DNA of 5,479 nucleotides, taken from Streptococcus parasanguinis (GTDB taxonomy: Bacteria; Bacillota; Bacilli; Lactobacillales; Streptococcaceae). The notes under the pieces are model-generated. The model saw only the letters and a program-made list of their open reading frames with translations. It had not been told where the DNA came from and made no database searches. The DNA lies in contig JAGZKI010000070.1 of NCBI GenBank assembly GCA_018365265.1, forward strand, positions 1 through 5,479, in the 5' to 3' direction. Position 1 is the stretch's first letter, and each line of letters begins with the position of its first letter. The position numbers and the translations under genes are program-made. Below, one piece after another: positions 1 through 4,811 of this stretch.

Positions 1-453
1 TTCTTCCTTGTAGTCAGCTGGTGGGTTGAATACTTTATGGTAAGTTTCACCTGTTTCGCGGTGAATAATACGACCACTCAAGCGTTCAAGAAGGCAAGAA
101 GGATCCACTTCGATATTGATTACTCCCTCAAGCTCCAAACCAAGATCAACCAAGATTTGATCCAAGGCATGAGCTTGTTCGATCGTGCGAGGAAAACCAT
201 CCAAAAGGAATCCTTTTTCCTTAATGTCGTCTTGAGCCAAACGTTCTTTTACAATCCCGTTTGTCACATCATCTGGCACCAATTCACCTTTGTCGATGAA
301 TGATTTTGCAAGGACACCCATTTCAGTTTGGTTAGCCATCGCTGCGCGGAACATATCTCCAGTGGAGATGTGCGCTACGTGAAACTCTTCAACGATTTTA
401 GCCGCTTGAGTTCCTTTACCTGCTCCAGGCAACCCCATAATTAAAAGATTCAT
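1..453 (-). CDS. adk: Adenylate kinase, N-terminal 151 residues (3' end cut by window edge)
   Basis: Adenylate kinase interconverts ATP + AMP and 2 ADP in the cytoplasm, keeping adenine nucleotides balanced. The reading frame stays open from the ATG at 453 to the window edge, giving 151 of the roughly 212 residues usual for streptococci. Visible motifs are the P-loop GLPGAGKGT (residues 7-15), the AMP-binding segment STGDMFR (30-36), the DGFPRT motif (85-90) and the start of the LID domain at GRIIHRETGETYH (127-139). At the LID sites where Bacillus-type enzymes carry the first two zinc cysteines, this protein has His131 and Thr134, so a zinc-free, E. coli-like LID is likely (inference; the second pair lies beyond the edge). 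The start follows AAGGAG with an 8-nt spacing. It is the last gene of the visible operon, 96 nt after secY, the usual Firmicute position. Identification is secure. Confidence 0.98.
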   Translation of the reverse strand, partial: MNLLIMGLPGAGKGTQAAKIVEEFHVAHISTGDMFRAAMANQTEMGVLAKSFIDKGELVPDDVTNGIVKERLAQDDIKEKGFLLDGFPRTIEQAHALDQILVDLGLELEGVINIEVDPSCLLERLSGRIIHRETGETYHKVFNPPADYKEE

Positions 454-461
454 GATGAATA

Positions 462-467
462 CTCCTT
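462..467 (-). promoter_or_regulatory. adk Shine-Dalgarno site abutting a long hairpin
   Basis: AAGGAG on the minus strand, 8 nt before the adk ATG. Its first base (467) is also the last base of a perfect 20-bp inverted repeat (467-486 with 505-524), so ribosome access to this site may be influenced by that hairpin. The site is seen directly; any regulatory effect is inference. Confidence 0.8.
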
Positions 468-524
468 ATTTTGTTTTTAAATGGAAGCAGGAGCGAATTC
501 CTATTTCCATTTAAAAACAAAATA
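467..524 (-). repeat. Perfect 20-bp inverted repeat between secY and adk
   Basis: Positions 467-486 and 505-524 are exact reverse complements, separated by 18 nt. The stem is A/T-rich. Inside the loop, AGGA (489-492) and TCCT (499-502) could pair for four more bases. In the mRNA the hairpin would end on the first base of the adk Shine-Dalgarno site. No U-run follows it on either strand, so by itself it does not look like an intrinsic terminator. Possible roles are a translational block on adk, a protection or processing site for the 3' end of secY mRNA, or the remnant of a small palindromic insertion; the sequence alone does not decide. Confidence 0.85.
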
Positions 525-546
525 GAAGGCTGACAAAGTCAACCTT
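513..546 (-). terminator. Terminator-like hairpin after secY
   Basis: In the minus-strand RNA, a 9-bp stem with one G-U pair (538-546 with 526-534) closes a UUU loop three nt after the secY stop codon. It is followed by the U-rich stretch CUAUUUUGUUUUU (525-513). This is the layout of a weak Rho-independent terminator. Since adk follows in the same orientation, partial termination or attenuation between secY and adk is more likely than a full stop. The U-rich stretch is also the 5' arm of the next, 20-bp hairpin. Confidence 0.5.
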
Positions 547-549
547 ATT

Positions 550-1860
550 CTATTCTGTTGTTGTGTCCATAAATCCGACATACTTACGTTTTAATAAGTA
601 GCCTTCTAGTTGTTTCATTCCCTCAATACCTGTCGAAATAATGATTAACAAACTAGTTCCTCCAAGAGCAACTGCATCTGTCAAACCAAATAAATCTCGA
701 GCCAGGATTGGAATGATGGTAATAAAGCCAAGGAATACTGATCCGACGCTTGCCAAACGACGTAGCAAACGAGACATAAACTCTTCTGTCCCCTTACCAG
801 GGCGAACACCTGGGATATAGGCACCACTCTTTTGAAGGTTTTCTGCCGTTTTTTCAGGATTGATCTGAACAAACGTGTAGAAGAAGGTGAAGAGAATGAT
901 CAATAAGGCATACATTGCCACACCAGTTGGTGTGTTTGTAGCCAACATGGCTTGAGCTGTTTTCACCCATCCTGCATTGTAACCCATAGCGCTAATCACT
1001 TGGAAAATTGCAGCAGGTGCTGCTGTAATCGAACTAGCGAAGATAACAGGAATCACTCCTGCCGGGTTCACTTTCAAAGGAAGGTAAGAACTTGATGGAG
1101 CTCCTTGCGCAATCTTTGTATATTGGACTGGAATCTTGTATTGTGCTTGCTCTACAAAGGTTGTAAAGTAAACAATAACCAAGACAGCAAGAATTAATAC
1201 CCCAACAAAAATGAGGGAATTAGTCATTTGACCAGAACGAACGTTCACAAATGCATTTTCATAGATTTCTTTAATCATCTCAGGAATTGATGACACAATC
1301 CCTGCAAAGATAATCATTGAAACACCATTTCCGTACCCTTTATCTGTGATTTGTTCTCCAAGCCAAGTCACAATCATGGAACCGGTTGTCAGAATCGCAC
1401 CGATTAACAGATAGGTCTTGGTATTTGGAGTTGCAACTAATTTTGCCTGAGACAAGGTGTGGAAGGTCGCTGTAATCCCAATGGATTGAACAAAAGCTAG
1501 AACCAAAGAAATATAGCGTGTTGCTTGGTTGAGTTTTCTCCGACCAACTTCTCCTTGTTTGCCCCATTCAACAAACTTAGGTAACAGATCCATTTGCAAA
1601 AGTTGCACGACGATCGAAGCTGTGATGTATGGGCTAACCCCTAATGCGAAAACTGAGAAGTTCCTCATAGCATTCCCAGAAACCAAACTGAGCATGTTCA
1701 AGAAGGACACATCTTGAAGGTTATTCAGAATTTTCGCATTTACACCAGGTACTGTAATCGTGGTTCCAATGCGGAAAACAAGAATGATGAAGATCGTAAA
1801 TAAAATCTTCGACCGAACTTGTTTCACCTTAAATGCATCTTTTAATAATTTAAAAAACAT
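550..1860 (-). CDS. secY: Preprotein translocase channel subunit SecY
   Basis: SecY forms the protein-conducting channel of the Sec translocon in the cytoplasmic membrane, together with SecE and SecG, and works with SecA and the signal recognition particle. The 436-residue protein has the usual length. Ten hydrophobic membrane segments can be picked out, roughly at residues 18-38, 67-88, 115-134, 149-168, 180-196, 214-234, 265-290, 314-333, 368-388 and 396-412. The short segment around 55-66 corresponds to the plug. Family hallmarks are WLGEQITDKGYGNGVS (166-181) and the cytoplasmic loop GVRPGKGT (351-358), whose Arg353 matches the arginine needed for SecA-driven export in E. coli (R357). The start is ATG with GAGGTG four bases upstream. 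It begins 12 nt after rplO, so the two are probably translationally coupled. The protein ends MDTTTE. Identification is secure. Confidence 0.99.
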   Translation of the reverse strand: MFFKLLKDAFKVKQVRSKILFTIFIILVFRIGTTITVPGVNAKILNNLQDVSFLNMLSLVSGNAMRNFSVFALGVSPYITASIVVQLLQMDLLPKFVEWGKQGEVGRRKLNQATRYISLVLAFVQSIGITATFHTLSQAKLVATPNTKTYLLIGAILTTGSMIVTWLGEQITDKGYGNGVSMIIFAGIVSSIPEMIKEIYENAFVNVRSGQMTNSLIFVGVLILAVLVIVYFTTFVEQAQYKIPVQYTKIAQGAPSSSYLPLKVNPAGVIPVIFASSITAAPAAIFQVISAMGYNAGWVKTAQAMLATNTPTGVAMYALLIILFTFFYTFVQINPEKTAENLQKSGAYIPGVRPGKGTEEFMSRLLRRLASVGSVFLGFITIIPILARDLFGLTDAVALGGTSLLIIISTGIEGMKQLEGYLLKRKYVGFMDTTTE

Positions 1861-1872
1861 AGGTCACCTCAC

Positions 1873-2313
1873 TTAGATGACTTCAACTGAACCACCTTTA
1901 GCAGTGATAGCTTCTTCAGCTGATTTAGAGAATTTAGCTGCTTTAACAGTCAACTTCTTAGTCAATTCTCCGTTACCAAGAATTTTGATACCTGATTTTT
2001 CAGCTTTTACAATTCCTGATTCTACAAGTACTACTGGAGTTACTTCAGCACCATCTTCAAAGGCGTTCAATTGATCAAGGTTCACAATAGCATATTCTTT
2101 AGCGTTGATATTTGTAAATCCACGTTTTGGAAGACGACGGAACAATGGAGTTTGTCCACCTTCAAAACCAAGACGTACACCGCCACCGCTACGAGCTTTT
2201 TGACCTTTTTGACCACGGCCAGAAGTTTTACCATTACCAGATGAAGTACCACGACCAACACGGTTGCGGACTTTACGTGAACCTGTAGCAGGTTGTAATT
2301 CATGAAGTTTCAT
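1873..2313 (-). CDS. rplO: 50S ribosomal protein L15 (uL15)
   Basis: L15 binds 23S rRNA and helps late assembly of the large subunit. The protein has 146 residues, the normal bacterial length. The N-terminal third is the long flexible Gly/Arg/Lys-rich tail that reaches into 23S rRNA (residues 13-45, with VGRGTSSGNGKTSGRGQKG at 19-37). It is followed by GFEGGQTPLFRRLPKRGF (49-66) and the globular C-terminal domain with KSGIKILGNGELTKKLTVKA. The ATG has GAGGAG about ten bases upstream. The gene lies 145 nt downstream of rpmD, an unusually long spacer for this operon that holds a 17-bp hairpin, and only 12 nt before secY. The rpmD-rplO-secY order is the conserved bacterial one. Identification is secure. 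Confidence 0.99.
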   Translation of the reverse strand: MKLHELQPATGSRKVRNRVGRGTSSGNGKTSGRGQKGQKARSGGGVRLGFEGGQTPLFRRLPKRGFTNINAKEYAIVNLDQLNAFEDGAEVTPVVLVESGIVKAEKSGIKILGNGELTKKLTVKAAKFSKSAEEAITAKGGSVEVI

Positions 2314-2399
2314 TATTTATTTTCTCCTCTTTTGTAAATTGCTAACGCATGTAATCAGGAAAAGGTGTCCTAACTACAAACTCGCCTATACTTATATTT

Positions 2400-2438
2400 A
2401 GTTTTAGGGGATGAGAACCTCTCATACCCCTGAAAACT
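2400..2438 (-). promoter_or_regulatory. 17-bp bulged hairpin in the rpmD-rplO spacer
   Basis: Positions 2400-2416 pair fully with 2420-2438, with one unpaired base at 2426 and another at 2432, around a three-base loop (2417-2419). In mRNA the stem blocks are AGUUUU/AAAACU, AGGGG/CCCCU and AUGAGA/UCUCAU. No U-run follows on the mRNA strand (AAAUAUAAG comes next), so it does not look like a terminator. It starts about 20 nt after the rpmD stop codon and ends about 86 nt before the rplO ATG. It could be an mRNA processing or stability element or a regulatory leader for rplO-secY; I do not recognise it as a known family. A smaller palindrome, CTATTTTAAATAG (2446-2458), precedes it directly after the rpmD stop codon. 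Confidence 0.75.
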
Positions 2439-2458
2439 TTGTTTCTATTTTAAATAGA

Positions 2459-2641
2459 TTATTTTACTTCTTCAACTGTTACCAAGTGAGATACAGCAGT
2501 GATCATACCACGTACTGCTGGGTTATCTTCTTTGATAACAGAGCTGTTCAATTTGCCAAGTCCAAGTGCTACAACAGTTTTACGTTGTGACGGGATGCGT
2601 CCGATTGGAGACTTAGTCAAAGTAATTTTAATTTGAGCCAT
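2459..2641 (-). CDS. rpmD: 50S ribosomal protein L30 (uL30)
   Basis: L30 is a small 23S rRNA-binding protein of the large subunit. The 60-residue length is the standard bacterial form, lacking the extensions seen in archaeal and eukaryotic homologues. The sequence starts MAQIKITLTKSPIGR and continues with KTVVALGLGKLNSSV, the typical conserved core, followed by the segment RGMITAVSHLVTVEEVK. The start is ATG with AAAGGAG six bases upstream, and that Shine-Dalgarno site begins one base after the rpsE stop codon, so the two genes (14 nt apart) are probably translationally coupled. The TAA stop is followed at once by an A/T-rich palindrome and then a strong hairpin before rplO. Identification is secure. 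Confidence 0.99.
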   Translation of the reverse strand: MAQIKITLTKSPIGRIPSQRKTVVALGLGKLNSSVIKEDNPAVRGMITAVSHLVTVEEVK

Positions 2642-2655
2642 TTGAATCTCCTTTC

Positions 2656-3150
2656 TTAAGCCAAGTCAGAAACTGAAATACCACGAAGGGCAGCAACTTC
2701 ATCAGCGCGTTTCAATTGTGCTAAACCGTTAACAGTTGCACGAACGATGTTGATTGGAGTGTTTGATCCAAGTGATTTAGATGTAACATCTGCAATACCT
2801 GCCAATTCGACAACGGCACGAACTGCTCCACCTGCAGCAACCCCAGCCCCTTCGATAGCTGGTTTCAACAATACACGAGCTCCACCAAATACTGATGTAA
2901 CTTCGTGTGGAATTGTTGTTCCAACCATAGGAACTTCGATCAAGTTTTTCTTAGCATCTTCAACAGCCTTACGGATTGCTTCTGGAACTTCTTGAGCTTT
3001 ACCAGTACCAAATCCAACACGGCCATTACGGTCACCAACAACTACAAGAGCTGCAAAACGAAGACGACGTCCACCTTTAACAACTTTTGTTACACGGTTG
3101 ATGGCAACTACGCGTTCTTCAAGTTCAACTGCATTATCTTTAAATGCCAT
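2656..3150 (-). CDS. rpsE: 30S ribosomal protein S5 (uS5)
   Basis: S5 sits near the mRNA entry channel of the 30S subunit, contributes to decoding accuracy and helicase-like mRNA unwinding, and contacts S8. The protein has 164 residues, normal for streptococci. The N-terminal double-stranded-RNA-binding-like domain covers about residues 10-75 and holds the family signature around GGRRLRFAALVVVGDRNGR (26-44). The C-terminal domain (about 80-164) includes GVAAGGAVRAVVELAGI and SLGSNTPINIVRAT. The loop VTKVVKGGR (20-28), where spectinomycin-resistance changes are known in other bacteria, looks like the ordinary form. The ATG has a full AGGAGG ten bases upstream, placed two bases after the rplR stop codon, so translation is probably coupled to rplR (17-nt gap). 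Identification is secure. Confidence 0.99.
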   Translation of the reverse strand: MAFKDNAVELEERVVAINRVTKVVKGGRRLRFAALVVVGDRNGRVGFGTGKAQEVPEAIRKAVEDAKKNLIEVPMVGTTIPHEVTSVFGGARVLLKPAIEGAGVAAGGAVRAVVELAGIADVTSKSLGSNTPINIVRATVNGLAQLKRADEVAALRGISVSDLA

Positions 3151-3167
3151 TTTCTAGTGTCCTCCTA

Positions 3168-3524
3168 TTAGAATTTCAATCCGTTTTCACGAGCTGCATC
3201 AGCCAAAGCTTTAACACGTCCGTGATATAGATATCCACCGCGGTCGAACACCACTTCAGAAATACCTTTAGCAACTGCACGTTCAGCAACAAGTTTGCCG
3301 ACAACAACGGCTTGTTCAGTTTTAGTTCCTTTTGAAACTTCTTTGTCAAGAGTTGAAGCGCTTGCGAGCGTTACACCCGCTACGTCATCAATTACTTGAG
3401 CGTAGATGCCTGTATTAGAACGGAATACGTTCAAACGTGGGCGATCAGCAGTTCCAGAGAGTTTTCCGCGAACGCGACGGTGGCGTTTTTGACGGATTTT
3501 GTTTTTATCTGGTTTCGAAATCAC
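3168..3524 (-). CDS. rplR: 50S ribosomal protein L18 (uL18)
   Basis: L18 binds 5S rRNA with L5 and anchors it in the central protuberance of the large subunit. Starting at the GTG at 3524 gives 118 residues beginning (M)ISKPDKNK, the usual streptococcal length. Family features are the basic N-terminus RQKRHRRVRGKLSGT, DRPRLNVFRSN, IYAQVIDD, and the C-terminal VVFDRGGYLYHGRVKALADAARENGL. A GTG also lies in frame at 3533, three codons upstream, but it is part of the Shine-Dalgarno stretch AGAGGTG and has no site of its own, so 3524 is the better start. The gene lies 83 nt after rplF, across a spacer with two small hairpins, and 17 nt before rpsE. Use of GTG in a highly expressed ribosomal gene is uncommon. 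Identification is secure; the start is very likely. Confidence 0.97.
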   Translation of the reverse strand: MISKPDKNKIRQKRHRRVRGKLSGTADRPRLNVFRSNTGIYAQVIDDVAGVTLASASTLDKEVSKGTKTEQAVVVGKLVAERAVAKGISEVVFDRGGYLYHGRVKALADAARENGLKF

Positions 3525-3530
3525 AATTTT

Positions 3531-3537
3531 CACCTCT
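3531..3537 (-). promoter_or_regulatory. rplR Shine-Dalgarno site that decides the GTG start
   Basis: AGAGGTG on the minus strand. The GAGG core lies eight bases before the GTG at 3524, a good spacing. The upstream in-frame GTG (3533-3531) overlaps this site and therefore cannot use it, which argues for the 118-residue product. Confidence 0.8.
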
Positions 3538-3548
3538 TAATTTTAAAA

Positions 3549-3601
3549 TCATGTGCTAAGCACTGAGTTGGTAAGATGAAGGTTGGTTGAAAAACAACCA
3601 A
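3549..3601 (-). promoter_or_regulatory. Two small hairpins in the rplF-rplR spacer
   Basis: The first hairpin starts six nt after the rplF stop codon: seven perfect pairs (3583-3589 with 3595-3601) with a UUUUU loop in the mRNA. The second pairs TCA-GTGC with GCAC-TGA (3549-3556 with 3560-3566, one bulged base at 3552) and lies about 12 nt upstream of the rplR Shine-Dalgarno site. Neither is followed by a convincing U-run. They could protect or separate the rplF and rplR cistrons; the function is unknown. Confidence 0.5.
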
Positions 3602-3607
3602 ACTACA

Positions 3608-4144
3608 TTATTTACCTGTTTTACCTTCTTTACGGCGAACGTATTCACCAACATAACGGATCCCTTTACCTTTATATGGTTCAGGTGAACGAAGGCTACG
3701 TACATAAGCAGCTGTTTGACCAACTACTTCTTTTGAAATTCCGTGAACAACGATTGTTGTTGGGTTTGGAAGTTCAAAAGTAATTCCTTCTGGAGCTTCA
3801 ACTTCGTCTGGGTGAGATTTACCAACAGCCAAGACAAGTTTAGATCCTTGAAGTTGTGCACGGTATCCAACCCCGCGCATTTCAAGTTCTTTCTTGAATC
3901 CTTCAGATACTCCGACAACCATGTTGTGCAAAAGAGCACGAGTTGTTCCATGGATTGTTTTCATTTCTTTTGTATCGTTTGGACGGTGAAGCGTTACTTC
4001 AGTTCCTTCCACACGAATTTCAATATCTTTTGAGAACGTACGAGTAAGTTCTCCTTTAGGTCCTTTTACAGTTACAACGTTGTCATTGTTAGTGAGTTCA
4101 ACACCAGCAGGCAACACGATAACTTTATTACCAATACGTGACAT
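3608..4144 (-). CDS. rplF: 50S ribosomal protein L6 (uL6)
   Basis: L6 binds 23S rRNA near the factor-binding region and sarcin-ricin loop and is needed for late 50S assembly. The 178-residue protein is of normal length. It shows the two tandem alpha/beta domains of the family: the first from MSRIGNKVIVLPAGV to about residue 80, with TVKGPKGELTRTF and the conserved IHGTTRALLHNMVVGVSEGF; the second, about residues 83-178, ends in the family signature PEPYKGKGI (154-162) and a Lys/Arg-rich tail. The ATG is preceded by AGGAG at about ten bases. The gene lies 194 nt after rpsH, and most of that gap is a structured repeat element (4202-4334) followed by a short GGCC-N6-GGCC stem-loop (4172-4185). 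Identification is secure. Confidence 0.99.
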   Translation of the reverse strand: MSRIGNKVIVLPAGVELTNNDNVVTVKGPKGELTRTFSKDIEIRVEGTEVTLHRPNDTKEMKTIHGTTRALLHNMVVGVSEGFKKELEMRGVGYRAQLQGSKLVLAVGKSHPDEVEAPEGITFELPNPTTIVVHGISKEVVGQTAAYVRSLRSPEPYKGKGIRYVGEYVRRKEGKTGK

Positions 4145-4201
4145 GTTTTCTATTCTCCTGTTAAATTGTCAGGCCTTTGCGGGCCAGTTTTCACGGGGTT
4201 T

Positions 4202-4334
4202 AAGATACTTATTTAGTTCAAGAGCTGAACTGAACACGCTCTAAGAACTGTGCAAAATAGATAAGTTGGCTTGTTTGTCAACAAACTGCTCCAACTTCCT
4301 AATTTTGTTTTGTTCTTTACGAGCTTTGTATCTT
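4202..4334 (-). repeat. Structured RNA repeat element, copy 2 (rpsH-rplF spacer)
   Basis: A 133-nt element starting four nt after the rpsH stop codon. Minus-strand pairings, each seen directly: closing helix AAGATAC (4334-4328) with GTATCTT (4208-4202); GCTC (4324-4321) with GAGC (4241-4238); AAGAAC (4317-4312) with GTTCTT (4248-4243); CAAAAT (4307-4302) with ATTTTG (4258-4253); AAGTTGG (4297-4291) with CCAACTT (4269-4263); GTTTG (4286-4282) with CAAAC (4277-4273) around a UUGA loop; and a side hairpin AGTTCA (4231-4226) with TGAACT (4220-4215). It matches the element at 4812-4943 in order, length and internal-loop bases, with compensatory differences in the stems. It ends 57 nt before the rplF start codon. 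It may be a BOX-like small interspersed repeat or a cis-regulatory RNA; I cannot name the family from sequence alone. Confidence 0.85.
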
Positions 4335-4338
4335 GATT

Positions 4339-4737
4339 TTACCAAACGTAAGCGATAACTTCCCCACCAACGTTCTTTTGGCGTGCTTCTTTATCAGTAA
4401 GCAAACCTTCAGAAGTTGAAAGGATAGCAATTCCAAGTCCGTTAAGAACTTTTGGAAGATCTTCACGTTTTTTGTAAACACGCAAACCTGGTTTAGATAC
4501 ACGTTTCAAGTTTGTGATAACTTTTTCACCGTTTTGTCCGTATTTCAAGAATACACGGATGATGCCTTGTTTGTCATCTTCGATGAATTCAACGTTTTTT
4601 ACAAAACCTTCGCGTTTAAGGATTTCAGCAATCCCTTTTTTGATGTTTGATGCAGGTACTTCAAGTACTTCGTGTTTTGCTTGGTTAGCGTTACGAATAC
4701 GTGTAAGGAAGTCTGCGATTGGGTCAGTCATAACCAT
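4339..4737 (-). CDS. rpsH: 30S ribosomal protein S8 (uS8)
   Basis: S8 binds the central domain of 16S rRNA (helix 21 region) early in 30S assembly; in E. coli it also represses the spc operon by binding mRNA at the start of rplE. The 132-residue protein has the usual length. It starts MVMTDPIADFLTRIRNAN, the N-terminal domain signature, and ends with the rRNA-binding C-terminal domain carrying ILSTSEGLLTDKEAR (105-119) and GGEVIAYVW (124-132). The ATG has AGGAG eight bases upstream. A second Met at codon 3 is in frame but less well spaced. The gene is flanked on both sides by long spacers (211 nt before, 194 nt after), each holding one copy of the same structured element. Identification is secure. 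Confidence 0.99.
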   Translation of the reverse strand: MVMTDPIADFLTRIRNANQAKHEVLEVPASNIKKGIAEILKREGFVKNVEFIEDDKQGIIRVFLKYGQNGEKVITNLKRVSKPGLRVYKKREDLPKVLNGLGIAILSTSEGLLTDKEARQKNVGGEVIAYVW

Positions 4738-4753
4738 TATAATTTCTCCTCTT

Positions 4754-4803
4754 ACTAGTAGTTTGCAAGTTGCACTTGCTAGTTAATGATTGAGCTAGGC
4801 TCA
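4754..4803 (-). promoter_or_regulatory. Hairpins in the rpsH leader
   Basis: Between the structured repeat and the rpsH Shine-Dalgarno site there are two further stem-loops. TGAGC-N3-GCTCA occupies 4791-4803 (five pairs). GCAAGT-N3-ACTTGC occupies 4765-4779 (six pairs), optionally extended by ACTA (4754-4757) with TAGT (4780-4783) across an asymmetric loop. The second ends a few bases before the AGAGGAG site of rpsH and could affect initiation. Pairing is seen in sequence; any role is inference. Confidence 0.5.
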
Positions 4804-4811
4804 GAAAGTTT

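Noticed and set aside
37..303. Plus-strand open frame of 88 codons
   Set aside because: It is antisense to adk, whose protein is clearly recognisable, and its product resembles nothing I know. The same holds for the other plus-strand and alternative-frame openings opposite secY, rplO, rpsE, rplF and rpsH.
514..542. TTGACT on the minus strand as a possible -35 for an adk promoter
   Set aside because: At 17 nt spacing the -10 would be TGTTTT, a poor match, and the bases are explained by the terminator-like hairpin.
681..872. Minus-strand 63-codon frame inside secY, and similar internal frames in rplO, rplF, rpsH and rpsN
   Set aside because: Shifted-frame shadows of conserved genes without their own ribosome-binding site.
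2314..2399. Possible third copy of the structured element in the rpmD-rplO spacer
   Set aside because: The spacer has ACAAAG and GTATAGG fragments but not the ordered helices, the closing GATAC/GTATC pair or the UAGG/AUCU internal loop.
4172..4185. GGCC-N6-GGCC stem in the rplF leader
   Set aside because: Only four pairs; too short to claim as a regulatory structure, so it is only mentioned under rplF.
4254..4281. Promoter-like TTGACA-16 nt-TATTTT upstream of rplF on the minus strand
   Set aside because: The TTGACA is made of the loop and apical stem of the structured element, and the -10 half matches only 4 of 6 bases. The fold explains these bases better, and copy 1 has no matching -35.
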